Of a stretch of DNA of 64,000 nt, positions 26,653 to 37,854 are shown one piece after another. Where the stretch lies: the NCBI GenBank assembly GCA_900318085.1, contig ONJF01000020.1, forward strand, positions 1 through 64,000, read 5' to 3'. The notes beneath the pieces are model-generated. The model saw only the letters and a program-made list of their open reading frames with translations, did not search any database and was not told where the DNA came from. Position 1 is the first letter of the stretch; each line of letters starts with the position of its first letter. Source of the DNA: an uncultured Bacteroidales bacterium (GTDB lineage: Bacteria; Bacteroidota; Bacteroidia; Bacteroidales; F082). The position numbers and the translations under genes were made by a program.

Positions 26653-27384
26653 ATCATCCTCAATGAGAATTCGAGCCTTGAGTTGTATGTGCTGCAGAAT
26701 GTAAGCAATGAGGCCTCCATCCAAAGGGAGTTTAAGGTCAAGCAGCTGGCCGACAGCCGACTGAAGATTGTGGTTATCACCTTCAACGGCGGCGATGTGC
26801 GCAACACCTATCATGTCGACCTGGATGGCGAAGGTGCCGACACGCAGGTGCATGGCTTGTATCTCATCGACAAGACCCAGCATGTGGAAAACTTCTTGAA
26901 GGTGAACCATAATGTGCCCCATTGCACCAGCAACGAAAAGTTCAAGGGTGTTATCGACGACTCGGCCTCGGCGGTGTTCAACGGTCATGTGTATGTGGCC
27001 AAAGATGCCCAAAAGACCGATGCTCACCAAAACAACAGCAATATCCTCCTGACATCGACGGCCAAAGTCAACAGCCAACCTTTCCTTGAGATCTATGCCG
27101 ACGATGTGAAGTGCTCGCACGGCACGTCCACGGGCCAACTTGACCAAGAGGCCATGTTTTACATGCGCCAGCGTGGCATCAGCAAGGCCAATGCCAGAAT
27201 TTTGTTGATGTATGCCTTTGCCGCCGAGGTGAGCAACCATATCGGCAACGAGATGCTGCACGAACACATCGACGACATGATCAAGCGTCGCCTGCGTGGT
27301 GAATTGTCGAGTTGCGAGAACTGTGTGTTGCGCTGCAGCCACCCGAAGGAATATAATTTTGACATTGATTATTCTAAAATCTGA
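26653..27384 (+). pseudogene. sufD: sufD lacking its 5' part
   Basis: The frame from 26653 reads as the C-terminal ~243 residues of SufD: beta-helix strands with 'NTYHVDLDGEGADTQVHGLY', 'NHNVPHCTSNEKFKGVIDD', then 'LEIYADDVKCSHGTSTGQLD' and 'FYMRQRGISKANARILLMYA'. Normal SufD has about 440 residues; roughly the first 190-200 are missing. No proper start exists: the first possible codon in frame is TTG at 26683, well inside the fold. The homology starts at the SufC stop, in a frame shifted by one. A deletion of roughly 600 bases, or an assembly collapse, would explain both the SufC and SufD ends. If real, SufBCD would lack a complete SufD unless another copy exists. Confidence 0.8.
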
Positions 27385-27398
27385 CGATGGCTTATGGC

Positions 27399-27444
27399 CT
27401 ATGACTATGGCTCTCCCAAGCCGTGAAAATAGCCATAGTCATAG
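27399..27444. repeat. Inverted repeat of ATGACTATGG units before sufS
   Basis: Arms CTATGACTATGGCT (27399-27412) and AGCCATAGTCATAG (27431-27444) are perfectly complementary around an 18-base loop; a further GGCCATAGTC copy follows. It fills the 108-base gap between sufD and sufS and belongs to the low-complexity spacer class of this genome. Confidence 0.8.
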
Positions 27445-27492
27445 TCAGAGGCCATAGTCAAAGGAACTAAAGATAAAAGTGAAGTCAGAAAA

Positions 27493-28758
<1,266 letters not shown>

Positions 28759-29241
28759 CGACATCTTGGCTTTCGACCTCGGGGACTTCTGTGGTTTCCG
28801 GTTCTTTTTTCTCTTGTTTTGTTTTCACCTTCTTCTTCACGCGGATGGGTGCGATGAGGAGCACGAGTAACACCTCAAGTGCATATTTTAACCAAGGCAC
28901 CATTCCTGTGACGAGTAGTTGGAAGATGATTAAAACCAAGGAAGCGCCCACAAACAAGGCTTTGCCATGGTTTTTCTTCCTAAAGATTTGTATCAGGCTG
29001 AAAACCAAAATGGCGGAGAGGGCGAGTTGTACGATTTGGATGACAAATTCCGAGGTGCCTTCTGCCGCTTGACCTTCGTTGAAATAATAGGAGTCGATGT
29101 AATAGCGTCGGTATACGACGGTGATGATCTCGAACACGAACAGCAATCCGTAATAGGTGATGGCGAAGGCGGCAGCCAGTTTCATAGCCACCGTCATTTC
29201 AGGCTTGAGATTGAATATCTTTCCTTCGCTGGGCGTCTTAC

Positions 29242-29754
29242 TCATGGCTGTTCCGGGCTTTTTGGTGGGTTACCCAACATTTCCATCCGTTTGAAATACA
29301 GATAGTAAAGCAGGATGAAGATCAAGGTGAGCAATAGGTCGGAGACGAATCCCGATTGAGGTTGATGGGGATAGAGATAGACCGACGAATTGATGAGCAT
29401 TAGTATTTGAGAGATGGAATAGATGTGGAGACCGGTTTTCTTCCCCTTGAACATCTGGATCACACCTATCAACGAGCCGACGAAAAGGATGCCAAGGAAG
29501 AGGAAATACTTCGGATCCATCTGCGAAAGCATCTTGATTCCTTCCATCATGGTCTGCTTCATTTCGTCCGACATCATGGCATAAAAAGGTCCCATTGATT
29601 CTTCCATCTGTCCGTCTTCATACATCTTGCGGACTTGGGGGAGCATCAAAAACGACACTGATGCGCTAAAGATGTTCCAGCAGGCGTTGATGAGCGACAA
29701 CACCAAGAGGATGGTCATCCCTACGGGGCGTTTTTTCTGGTTGGTGGATTCCAT
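29242..29754 (-). CDS. Small membrane protein of unknown function
   Basis: A 170-residue protein with four predicted membrane helices (about 13-36, 84-102, 108-124 and 135-151). The loop between helices one and two is Met-rich ('MEESMGPFYAMMSDEMKQTM'). It is not recognised as a named family. It is the first of a coupled pair with the next gene (ATGA overlap). A 30-base palindrome of the GTAGAGACG family lies directly upstream at 29766. Confidence 0.6.
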   Translation of the reverse strand: MESTNQKKRPVGMTILLVLSLINACWNIFSASVSFLMLPQVRKMYEDGQMEESMGPFYAMMSDEMKQTMMEGIKMLSQMDPKYFLFLGILFVGSLIGVIQMFKGKKTGLHIYSISQILMLINSSVYLYPHQPQSGFVSDLLLTLIFILLYYLYFKRMEMLGNPPKSPEQP

Positions 29755-29765
29755 ATCATCAAAAC

Positions 29766-29795
29766 TGTAGAGACGGTGTGCACACCGTCTCTACA
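29766..29795. repeat. 30-base perfect palindrome (GTAGAGACG family)
   Basis: Perfect palindrome with arms TGTAGAGACGGTGTG and CACACCGTCTCTACA, located between hutH and the small membrane gene. Its inner 26 bases are identical to the copy inside the T9SS gene at 4177-4202. Confidence 0.88.
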
Positions 29796-29808
29796 TGTTA
29801 AATTTAAA

Positions 29809-31284
29809 TCATTTGTTTTGCAAATCGTCAAATGCCAACGGGTAGTCCTTCACAAACTGCACGCTCTTGGCAATCTCGGTGTACATCACCTTGTCGATGC
29901 GCACGAACTCCACCTGTTTGCGGTATTCGGCGACAAACTTCTCGATGATGGGCGATGACTTCAGCGGACGGCGGAACTCAAGGGCCTGTGTTGCATTGAA
30001 CAATTCAATAGCTAAAACACGCTCCAGGTTTTCGGCCACGCGCAAAGCCTTGGTGGCGGCGTTGGCACCCATGCTGACATGGTCTTCCTGACCTTGCGAC
30101 GACTCGATGCTGTCGACCGAAGCAGGCGTGCAGAGTTGCTTGCTCTGGCTTACGATGCTGGCGGCGGCATATTGAGGGATCATGAAACCGCTGTTGAGGC
30201 CGGGCTCGGCGACGAGGAACGACGGCAGACCGCGTTTGCCACCGATGAGTTGGTAGATACGGCGCTCGCTGATGTTGCCCAATTCCGCCATGGCGATGGC
30301 CAAGAAGTCCAAGGTGATGGCGAGAGGCTGGCCGTGGAAGTTGCCGGCGCTGATGACCAGATCTTCATCGGGGAAGATGGTCGGGTTGTCGGTGACGGCG
30401 TTGATTTCCTCGCTGAACACGGAGGCCACATAGTCGATGGCATCCTTGGAGGCACCATGCACTTGAGGCTTCTCCCTGACGATCAGTTCGCTGCCTTTGG
30501 TGAACTCACGCACGCGCTTGGCTGTGACGATTTGTCCGTTGTGGTGACGGATCTGATGCACCTGGTCGAAGAACGGCTCGATGCGTCCGTCAAAGGCTTC
30601 CAAGGAAACGGTACCGATGAGGTCAGCGAGATAGCTGAGACGGAAGGCCTTCAGCAGCACATAGGTGCCATAGCTGCTCATGAACTGCGTGCCATTGAGC
30701 AGGGCAAGACCTTCTTTCGACTGCAGCGTAATGGGCTTCCATCCGAACTTCTTCAAAACTTTCTCGGCAGGGACAATCTTGCCTTCAAAATGCACCTCGC
30801 CCAGACCGAGCAGAGGCAGCATGAGGTTGGCCAAAGGAGCCAAGTCACCTGAGGCGCCGAGTGAGCCTTGGTTGTAGACCACGGGCAGCACGTCATTGTT
30901 GAAGAAGTCGATGAGGCGCTGGACGGTCACCACTTGCACACCACTGTTGCCGTAGCTGAGGCTCTGCACCTTCAGCAGGAGCATGAGACGGATGATCTCT
31001 TCGGGCACCATTTCGCCAGTGCCGCAAGCATGCGACATGACGAGGTTCTTCTGAAGGGTGCTCAGGTCTTCTTTCGAGATGCTGTGATCGCAGAGTGAGC
31101 CGAAACCGGTGGTTACACCGTAGATGGGCTTCTCAGGATTTTCCATCTTTTTGTCGAGGTAGTCGCGGCATTTCTGGATGCGTTTGACAGCGTCGGCGCT
31201 GAGTTCGAGCTTGTACCCCTTGGTGAGTATTTCATTTACCTGTTTGAAGGTCAGCTCTTTGGCTGAGATTTTATGGATTTTCAT
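29809..31284 (-). CDS. hutH: Histidine ammonia-lyase
   Basis: A 491-residue aromatic amino-acid lyase that deaminates L-histidine to urocanate without added cofactor, using an MIO group made from Ala144-Ser145-Gly146 in 'GSLGASGDLAPLANL'. Tyr55 in 'YGVTTGFGSL' and the Ser84-His85 pair in 'VMSHACGTGE' are those of histidine-selective enzymes rather than Phe or Tyr lyases. No other hut gene (hutU, hutI, ftcD) lies beside it, so histidine breakdown would depend on genes elsewhere. It sits upstream-adjacent to hisS on the same strand, a neighbourhood that links both genes to histidine. Confidence 0.92.
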   Translation of the reverse strand: MKIHKISAKELTFKQVNEILTKGYKLELSADAVKRIQKCRDYLDKKMENPEKPIYGVTTGFGSLCDHSISKEDLSTLQKNLVMSHACGTGEMVPEEIIRLMLLLKVQSLSYGNSGVQVVTVQRLIDFFNNDVLPVVYNQGSLGASGDLAPLANLMLPLLGLGEVHFEGKIVPAEKVLKKFGWKPITLQSKEGLALLNGTQFMSSYGTYVLLKAFRLSYLADLIGTVSLEAFDGRIEPFFDQVHQIRHHNGQIVTAKRVREFTKGSELIVREKPQVHGASKDAIDYVASVFSEEINAVTDNPTIFPDEDLVISAGNFHGQPLAITLDFLAIAMAELGNISERRIYQLIGGKRGLPSFLVAEPGLNSGFMIPQYAAASIVSQSKQLCTPASVDSIESSQGQEDHVSMGANAATKALRVAENLERVLAIELFNATQALEFRRPLKSSPIIEKFVAEYRKQVEFVRIDKVMYTEIAKSVQFVKDYPLAFDDLQNK

Positions 31285-31370
31285 ATCGTTTTGTGTTTGT
31301 TGTGTTTTCTTCTTTTGACACAGGGACTTACGTCGCCTGCTTATTGGCTGTCGCCCCTTCGGGGCTAGGT

Positions 31371-32729
31371 TTATTTCATTATCGTTTCAACCAATTTGTT
31401 GGCATCCACGGTTTCCTGTGTGCCTTCCTTCATCCATTTCACGGTGAATTTCTGCTCGGCCACTTCGCTTTCGCCTGCGATGACCACAATAGGGATGGCG
31501 CGTTGGTTGGCGTATTTCATCTGTTTCTGGATCTTGGCGGCCTCGGGATAGATCTCCGCGTTGATGCCGTGCTTGCGCACTTGGTTGAGGTATTTCAGAC
31601 AATATTTTTCTTCGTTCTTGCCGAAGTTGAGGAAGATGACTTTGGTGCTTTCCGACATGGTCTCAGGGAAGAGGTTAAGGCCTTCCAACACGTCGTAGAT
31701 GCGGTCGGCACCGAAGCTGATGCCCACGCCTGAGACGTTGGGCAGACCGAAGATGCCTGTGAGGTTGTCGTAACGACCACCGCCCGAGATGCTACCCATC
31801 GGGAAGTCGTTAGCCTTCACCTCAAAGATGGCGCCAGTGTAGTAATTCAGGCCGCGGGCGAGGGTGAGGTCGAGTTCGGTGTCGATGCCGAGTTCCATAT
31901 TCTCGATGTAGTCGAATAGGGTCTCAAGTTCCTCGATGCCTTTTTGCCCGACTTCGTTATCCAACAAAGGCTTCAATTGGGCCAGCTTTTCGCGTGTGTT
32001 ACCTTTCATGAAAAGGATGGGCTGCAACTTGTCGATGGCGGTTTGTTCCAAACCCTTCTCGGCCAGTTCTGCGTTGACGGCATCGATACCAATCTTGTCC
32101 AGCTTGTCGATGGCCACGGTGATGTCGATCAAAGCGTCCGACTTGCCGATGTATTCGGCGATGCCAGCCAACACCTTGCGGTTATTGATTTTCAGTGTGA
32201 CATTAATCTTCAAGGCATGGAACACTTCATCGACGATTTGCACCAATTCGGCTTCGTTCAACAAGGAATCGCTGCCGATGATATCGACATCACATTGGTA
32301 GAACTCGCGGTAACGTCCTTTTTGGGGACGGTCGGCGCGCCAAACGGGTTGGATCTGGTAGCGCTTGAAGGGGAAGGCGATCTGGTCGCGATACATGGTG
32401 ACGAAACGTGCAAAGGGCACGGTCAGGTCGTAACGCAGGCCTTTCTCGCTGATTTTGCTCGCCAATTTCAATGATTCAAGTGGCTCACCATTTTGTTCCA
32501 CACCACTCATGAAATCGCCCGAGTTGAGGACACGGAAGAGGAGCTTGTCGCCCTCGTCGCCGTATTTGCCCAATAGGGTGCTGAGGTTTTCCATCGAGGG
32601 CGTCTCGATAGGTTGGAAACCAAAGCGTTTGAAGACGGTTTTGATGGTGTCGAAGATATAGTTACGGCGCACCATGACTTCGGGCAGGAAGTCGCGTGTA
32701 CCTTTGGGAATGCTGGGTTTTTGTGCCAT
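31371..32729 (-). CDS. hisS: Histidyl-tRNA synthetase
   Basis: A 452-residue class II synthetase that charges tRNA-His. Motif 2 ('[15 protein letters not shown]' with the preceding '[10 protein letters not shown]') and the histidine-binding '[15 protein letters not shown]' and 'SGGGRYDNL' segments are clear, followed by an anticodon-binding domain. ATG 32729 ([18 protein letters not shown]) is chosen over a longer frame because it starts the conserved N-terminus and follows a TATCTTTG box by 16 bases. HutH lies downstream on the same strand. Confidence 0.95.
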   Translation of the reverse strand: MAQKPSIPKGTRDFLPEVMVRRNYIFDTIKTVFKRFGFQPIETPSMENLSTLLGKYGDEGDKLLFRVLNSGDFMSGVEQNGEPLESLKLASKISEKGLRYDLTVPFARFVTMYRDQIAFPFKRYQIQPVWRADRPQKGRYREFYQCDVDIIGSDSLLNEAELVQIVDEVFHALKINVTLKINNRKVLAGIAEYIGKSDALIDITVAIDKLDKIGIDAVNAELAEKGLEQTAIDKLQPILFMKGNTREKLAQLKPLLDNEVGQKGIEELETLFDYIENMELGIDTELDLTLARGLNYYTGAIFEVKANDFPMGSISGGGRYDNLTGIFGLPNVSGVGISFGADRIYDVLEGLNLFPETMSESTKVIFLNFGKNEEKYCLKYLNQVRKHGINAEIYPEAAKIQKQMKYANQRAIPIVVIAGESEVAEQKFTVKWMKEGTQETVDANKLVETIMK

Positions 32730-32744
32730 TTTTGAAAATTTTTG

Positions 32745-32752
32745 CAAAGATA
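32745..32752 (-). promoter_or_regulatory. -7 box for hisS
   Basis: TATCTTTG on the minus strand, 16 bases before the preferred hisS ATG, supporting the shorter start. Confidence 0.55.
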
Positions 32753-32901
32753 GGAAAAATGTGAAGAGGAAAAGAACTCCGTATTGAAAATTACGAAATC
32801 CTTTCCCTCTCGGCAATAGGTAAGCCTTTTGACAATCCCGCTTTATTTGAGGATCTTGATTTTGCCTATGATGGGCAGCATTGCTATTATGCCATTATTT
32901 A

Positions 32902-34314
32902 TTATTTTAATTCGAATTCTTCTCCAGGTTCGGGGATGACGATGTTGTCCCAACCGGCCTTGCGTAGCTGGCGCTTATAAAACTCTTGCGCTTCTGGATC
33001 GCCGTGCACGATGAAGGTCTTCTTCACCTTGCTCGGGTCTTGGCAGCTGAGGTAGTCGAGCATTTCCTTGTAGTCGCCGTGGCCACTGAAAGCGTCGATT
33101 TCATAGATGTCGGCGTTCACAGGATGTTCCATGCCGAAGATGGAAACGGTCAAAGGCTTGGGATCGGCCAACAATTTGGCGCCCAAGGTGGTGGGAGCGC
33201 AATAACCGATGGCGAGGATGCTGTTGTTGGGGTTCTCGATGCTGTTCGCGATATGGTGTTTCACGCGACCAGCCTCCATCATGCCCGATGCAGAGATGAT
33301 GATGCAAGGCTCCTTGCGGGCGTTCAGTTCCTTCGACTTGTTGATGTCGCGCACAAAGGTGAGGCTGTTGAAGCCGAAGGGGTCAGGGTTGTATTCGATC
33401 ATGTCGTGGACATCGTCATTGAAGAGGTCGACATACATGCGGAAGATTTCGGTGGCATTGACGGCCAATGGGCTATCCACAAATACTGGGATTTTCTCGG
33501 GCAACTTGCCTTGGTTATAGAAGTTGTTGAGCAGGTACACGATCTCTTGGGTGCGGCTGACGGCGAACGAAGGTATGATGAGTTTGCCGCGTTTCTCGAC
33601 GCAAGTGTGGTATATGATTTCCAATAGCTGCTGCTCTGCATTTTCACGGTCGCTATGGAGGCGGTTGCCGTAGGTCGATTCGGTGATGAGGTAGTCACAG
33701 TGCGGGAAAGGCTCTGGCGAACGTAGCAGGTAATTGTGTTCGCGGCCGATGTCGCCGGTGTAGCCGATGCGAGTCATCTTGCCGCCCTCGTCGATTTCGA
33801 GGATGGCACAACCACTACCGAGCAGATGGCCGGTGTTATTGAACTTCACCTTGATATTGTTGTCGAGATACAGGAAATGGTTGTAACTGACGGTGACAAA
33901 GAGGTCCATACAGGCTCGGGCATCTCTCTCTGTATAGATGGGTTGCAGGGCGGGAAGGCCTTGCTTACGGCGTTTCTTGTTGAACCACTCCATATCGTTC
34001 TCCTGGATGAAGCCCGTGTCGGGGAGCATGATGCTGCACAGGTCCTTGGTGGCGGGGGTGCAGATGACCTGCCCTCTGAATCCCAGTTTATGGAAATAGG
34101 GGATGAGGCCGCTGTGGTCGATGTGCGCGTGAGTGAGGATGATATAGTCGATTTCTTTCGGTTCGACCATGATGTTGCGGTTCATAGCATCGGTCTCAAG
34201 GCCCTTGCCTTGGAACATACCGCAATCCAAAAGAATTTTCTTGCCATGGTCGGTGGTGATGAGGTGCTTGCTGCCCGTCACTTCCTGGGCCGCACCGATG
34301 AATTTGATTTTCAT
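32902..34314 (-). CDS. Beta-CASP metallo-beta-lactamase RNA nuclease
   Basis: A 470-residue MBL-fold protein of the beta-CASP family with an RMMBL C-terminal segment, related to CPSF73-like RNA nucleases. The metal motif 'ILTHAHIDHSGLIP' (HxHxDH) is followed by 'YTGDIG', the beta-CASP region 'VFVDSPLAVNATEIFRMY' and 'ISASGMMEAGRVKHH', and the last motif 'FSGHGDYKEMLDYL'. It probably cleaves RNA in the cytoplasm; its specific target is unknown. The gene stands alone between hisS and the gingipain-like gene. A GTA-rich leader of about 70 bases precedes it. Confidence 0.9.
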   Translation of the reverse strand: MKIKFIGAAQEVTGSKHLITTDHGKKILLDCGMFQGKGLETDAMNRNIMVEPKEIDYIILTHAHIDHSGLIPYFHKLGFRGQVICTPATKDLCSIMLPDTGFIQENDMEWFNKKRRKQGLPALQPIYTERDARACMDLFVTVSYNHFLYLDNNIKVKFNNTGHLLGSGCAILEIDEGGKMTRIGYTGDIGREHNYLLRSPEPFPHCDYLITESTYGNRLHSDRENAEQQLLEIIYHTCVEKRGKLIIPSFAVSRTQEIVYLLNNFYNQGKLPEKIPVFVDSPLAVNATEIFRMYVDLFNDDVHDMIEYNPDPFGFNSLTFVRDINKSKELNARKEPCIIISASGMMEAGRVKHHIANSIENPNNSILAIGYCAPTTLGAKLLADPKPLTVSIFGMEHPVNADIYEIDAFSGHGDYKEMLDYLSCQDPSKVKKTFIVHGDPEAQEFYKRQLRKAGWDNIVIPEPGEEFELK

Positions 34315-34352
34315 AGGCTGAATTCAAAAATTTGCACCAAAAATAACAAAAA

Positions 34353-34386
34353 AAAGTGAGGTGGCAAAAAAATGTCACCTCACTTT
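34353..34386 (-). terminator. Hairpin terminator after the gingipain-like gene
   Basis: An 11-base-pair stem AAAGTGAGGTG / CACCTCACTTT (34353-34363 with 34376-34386). Read on the minus strand, it is followed by a run of T, so it ends the protease transcript. Confidence 0.85.
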
Positions 34387-34415
34387 GAGTTTTTTTTCAA
34401 TCTGATGGTTGTGGC

Positions 34416-37400
34416 TTATTCCACCACAATCTTTCTCACGGCTTGTCCACCATCAGCCTCGATGTGCATCATGTAGATGCCCTTGCCCATTTGCGACAGG
34501 TCGATGCGGACTTGGTCGCCTTCCACCTTGGTGTTGTAGATGGTCTGTCCGAAGGCGTTCGCGATGCGGACGCTTTGGAGTCCTTCGCCCTCAAGAGTGA
34601 TTTCGCCCTTGGTCGGGTTGGGGTAGACCTTGGCGGAGATGTTGTTCTCTCCGATGTCTTCGGTGTACATGAAGTGGGCCACCAGGTCGCGGTTGTGGGT
34701 GATGGTGAAGACGTAAATGGGTTCTTCCGAAACCACTTCGCCATTTTCAGTCCAGTTCAAGAAGGCCCAGTCCTCGTTGCGAATGACGGACAAGGTGACC
34801 TCATCACCATAGTTGTAGGAACCTTCTCCGGTAACGTCGCCTGCTTCTGCGGGTTCAATGGCAACTTTGACCTCTAAAGTCTGCAAGGAGAAGTTGGCAG
34901 TCAGATTGACATTGTTGGTGACGGTGAAGGTATAGGAAGCTTCGTTGGAAACCGAGAAAAATCCTTGTGCCCAATTGACGAAGTCGTAGCCTTCATTGGC
35001 CGTGGCAGTGATGGTGCAGGTCTCGCCATAGTTGAAGGTGCCGCCGCCAGTAACGGTGCCGCCTTCAGTCGGGTTGGCGTTCACATTGACGGTGAAGGTC
35101 TGCAATTGGAAATGGGCCACATAAGCCGCCGATTCGGTCACGGTGAAGGTGTAAGAGGCATTAGTGCTGACTTGAGTGCCGTTCTTGGTCCAATTGACGA
35201 AGGCATAGCCTGCAGCAGGGGTGGCGTTAAGCGTGCAGCTATTTCCATAATTATAGGTGCCGCCACCTGTGACGTTACCACCGTTGACAGGATCAGCCGT
35301 GGCGGTGATGGTGAATTGCTGTGCGGTGAAGTTGGCAACTAAAGTGCGGTTGCCATTCACGGTGAAGGTGTAGCTGGCTTGGGTGGAAACCACATTGCCA
35401 TTCTCGGTCCAGTTGGAGAAGGTGTAGCCCGTGTTGGCTGTGGCAGAGACTGTGCAGGATTGGCCTTGTTGGTAAGTGCCGCCGCCAGTGACGGAGCCGC
35501 CATTGGTCGGGTTGGCCGATACGGTGATGGTGTAGTTCTGCGGTTGGGCTTGGAAGTTAGCCACCAATGTGCGGTTGTTGTTAACGACGAAAGTGTAGTT
35601 GGCTTGCGAAGAGACCACATTGCCATTTTCTGTCCAGTTGGTGAAGGTGTAGCCCGCATTAGGCGTGGCAGTCACCGTGCACGATTGACCTTGGTTATAG
35701 GTGCCACCACCTGTGACAGAGCCGCCGATGGTCGGGTTGGCCGAAACGTTAACGGTGTATTGTTGCGTACCGCCTCCAGTGATCTGGATGGTAGCGATGT
35801 AGGTGATCTTGTTGTAGCCGAACACGGTCAATGTGGCGGTGCCCGTCGTTCCAGGAGCGGCGAAGGTGATGTTACAGGTGCCATTGTTGATGGTGGCCGA
35901 GCCCATGATCTCGTTGTTGCGGGTCAGGGTGGCCAAGGCGCCATTGCCGTTGGTGGCATTGACGGTGAACGAGGTCGCGCTAGTGCTCATGGAGGAGGCG
36001 TGGGTCACGTTCATGTTAGCGGGCGTCATATTACGCACGGTGAGGGTCGGGTCGCCGAAGAGGAGCCAGAACTGATAGGTGGCCAAACCTTGACCATTCG
36101 AGTTGTATTGGTCAAGAATCTTCATGTTGCCGTCGGTCGAAATGCCGCCGAGGGTGCGCTTGATGCTTCTGTGTTCTGTAAGGACGTTGTTCATCTCATC
36201 CTGACCGTACATAGGCGGCTGCCAAGGTTGTGAGATGTAGCTGAACATGCCGCCGATAGCTCCGGTAGGCGCACCAGTGCTGTTGTTGGTGGCACGCATC
36301 CAAGCCTCAGCGAAGCAGGGCTGCGAATAGTCAAGTTGTCCGTTGTTGCAAGCTACCGACCAGATGAAAGGCAACTTGTTGTCGTTGGTCAATGCGTTGA
36401 TGTGCGAGTTGCTGTAGTTGAACACTCCCCAACTTGTCGGTGAACCGTGGTTGCAGTAGTTGATGATGCTCACGCCTTCGTTGATGTGCTGGCTGATGAT
36501 GGCTGCACTTGACGAAACGCCTTGTACGTTCTGGTAATCACGATGAATGCTGGTGTAATTGTAGTGCAATAGCGTGTCTCTGATGTAATCAATGTGTTGA
36601 TAGTCGGCCTCACCAAAGTGGCCACTGCCTGCACCTTCGTTCTTTGAAACGCCTTGTCCAATCGAGAGCCACGTGTCGGCGGCAGTGACATCTCTTTCGT
36701 AGTGGATCACCTTGTCAACTTGAGTGGTGACATGGTCGGCGTTCTCGGCAGAGAAGCGGCCAACGATGACATCGTTGTAATAGTCATTGCCGACCAATTG
36801 TCCATAGTATTGGTCGGTACGGCCGGAATAGCCGCCAGAGAAGGTGTAGTAACTCTGCACTTGTGCATTGTCGCCCACGAGCAGGATGTGGCTGATGTTG
36901 GGGTTGCTGTTGTATTGGTTTTGGATGTAGGTTTTAATGGCTTCGCTGGTGGAACCTGAAACCGAGGTGCCAACCATCGTAACGGGTCTTCCGATCTGTT
37001 TCTTCCAGTTGACGAAAGGCTGCATGGCATCCATGAAAGCGTCGTGGCAGATAATGAGCAGTTCGCCAGTCTCGTCGACGGCGTTGTATTTGCTCAGACC
37101 TTGGCTGTAGTTGATGAAGTGGTTTTGGTACAAGGCACCAAATTCGGGATCCATTCTCACCTCAGATGAACGGCGGCTGAGGGTGTTCTCACCGAGTTGG
37201 CCGTCGCTGTACATTTCAACGGTCATGTTGTAATACACGCGCAAAGTGTGTGTGACAGGGTTGTAGGCGAAAGGATAGAACACCATGTTCTGTCCACGGA
37301 AGTCACGCAGGATGTATGGATCATATAAACCTACATTCTGAGCAGGGAAGAAAGCGTCTGTCGAATAGGCCTCACCATAGGTGTAAGGCACATCGTCGGG

Positions 37401-37784
37401 ATTGACGCTACGCGGGAAATCGCCTTTTGATGGCGCGACCTCCATTTGGAAGTCGGTGTATTGAGCGTCAATGAGGCGAATGCTGTAATGCTGTTGGTCG
37501 CCGATGATGGCCGGAACGGCAATCATGGGGAGGTTGGGCTCGCCGGCAGCAGCGGTGCTGACAGTGCGCGGAACCGAGACGATGTTGGCTTCGCCACGAG
37601 GCGTGGTCACCTCGAAGGTGTAAAAGCCGGGGACTTGCATGTTGACGGTGATTTGGCTCTCCGAAGAGGCAACCAAAGTCGTCTGGATGGTGCTCGGGGC
37701 ATCGCTCTTGATGGCGACCCACTGCTGACCGAAAGTCACTACGGTAAGCAAGACGAGCAGGGTGGTTAGGATATGTTTTCTCAT
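34416..37784 (-). CDS. C25 gingipain-like T9SS protease with five beta-repeats
   Basis: A 1122-residue secreted cysteine protease. After a signal peptide ('ILTTLLVLLTVVTFG') comes a C25 propeptide and a peptidase C25 domain whose catalytic His is in 'INYCNHGSPTSWGVF' and Cys in 'WSVACNNGQLDYSQPCFAEA'. Next is an Ig-like segment, then five tandem InlB-B/Listeria-Bacteroides-type repeats of about 74 residues ('GGSVTGGGTYNQGQSCTVTA' pattern), and a T9SS sorting domain ('YPNPTKGEITLEGEGLQSVR', 'GKGIYMMHIEADG'). ATG 37784 (MRKHILTT) fits the signal peptide. It probably degrades external protein at the cell surface. It differs from P. gingivalis gingipains in carrying the repeat array. Confidence 0.9.
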   Translation of the reverse strand: MRKHILTTLLVLLTVVTFGQQWVAIKSDAPSTIQTTLVASSESQITVNMQVPGFYTFEVTTPRGEANIVSVPRTVSTAAAGEPNLPMIAVPAIIGDQQHYSIRLIDAQYTDFQMEVAPSKGDFPRSVNPDDVPYTYGEAYSTDAFFPAQNVGLYDPYILRDFRGQNMVFYPFAYNPVTHTLRVYYNMTVEMYSDGQLGENTLSRRSSEVRMDPEFGALYQNHFINYSQGLSKYNAVDETGELLIICHDAFMDAMQPFVNWKKQIGRPVTMVGTSVSGSTSEAIKTYIQNQYNSNPNISHILLVGDNAQVQSYYTFSGGYSGRTDQYYGQLVGNDYYNDVIVGRFSAENADHVTTQVDKVIHYERDVTAADTWLSIGQGVSKNEGAGSGHFGEADYQHIDYIRDTLLHYNYTSIHRDYQNVQGVSSSAAIISQHINEGVSIINYCNHGSPTSWGVFNYSNSHINALTNDNKLPFIWSVACNNGQLDYSQPCFAEAWMRATNNSTGAPTGAIGGMFSYISQPWQPPMYGQDEMNNVLTEHRSIKRTLGGISTDGNMKILDQYNSNGQGLATYQFWLLFGDPTLTVRNMTPANMNVTHASSMSTSATSFTVNATNGNGALATLTRNNEIMGSATINNGTCNITFAAPGTTGTATLTVFGYNKITYIATIQITGGGTQQYTVNVSANPTIGGSVTGGGTYNQGQSCTVTATPNAGYTFTNWTENGNVVSSQANYTFVVNNNRTLVANFQAQPQNYTITVSANPTNGGSVTGGGTYQQGQSCTVSATANTGYTFSNWTENGNVVSTQASYTFTVNGNRTLVANFTAQQFTITATADPVNGGNVTGGGTYNYGNSCTLNATPAAGYAFVNWTKNGTQVSTNASYTFTVTESAAYVAHFQLQTFTVNVNANPTEGGTVTGGGTFNYGETCTITATANEGYDFVNWAQGFFSVSNEASYTFTVTNNVNLTANFSLQTLEVKVAIEPAEAGDVTGEGSYNYGDEVTLSVIRNEDWAFLNWTENGEVVSEEPIYVFTITHNRDLVAHFMYTEDIGENNISAKVYPNPTKGEITLEGEGLQSVRIANAFGQTIYNTKVEGDQVRIDLSQMGKGIYMMHIEADGGQAVRKIVVE
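34660..35765 (-). repeat. Five tandem ~220-base repeats coding surface beta-repeats
   Basis: Five in-frame coding units of roughly 220 bases encode about 74 residues each, with conserved core 'GGSVTGGGTY...G.SC...A....GY.F.NW..NG' and closing 'LVANF'. Repeats one and two are nearest to each other; repeat five is the most divergent and lacks the Cys. Confidence 0.85.
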
Positions 37785-37824
37785 AGTAAAATGAATGTTG
37801 ATTTTGATGTAGGTTTTAAAAGGG

Positions 37825-37832
37825 CAAAAATA
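37825..37832 (-). promoter_or_regulatory. -7 box for the gingipain-like gene
   Basis: TATTTTTG on the minus strand, 41 bases before ATG 37784, inside the 70-base gap after hydE. Confidence 0.5.
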
Positions 37833-37854
37833 GTGATTATTTTTGGAATGGCTA

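Noticed and set aside
31345-31370. GCCCCTTCGGGGC hairpin after hisS as a terminator
   Set aside because: The stem is short and no T run follows on the strand of hisS; it could equally be a chance GC palindrome.
34660-35765. CRISPR-like regular repeats
   Set aside because: The ~220-base units are coding and in frame in the gingipain-like gene. No array of short direct repeats with unique spacers and no cas gene was found in the window.
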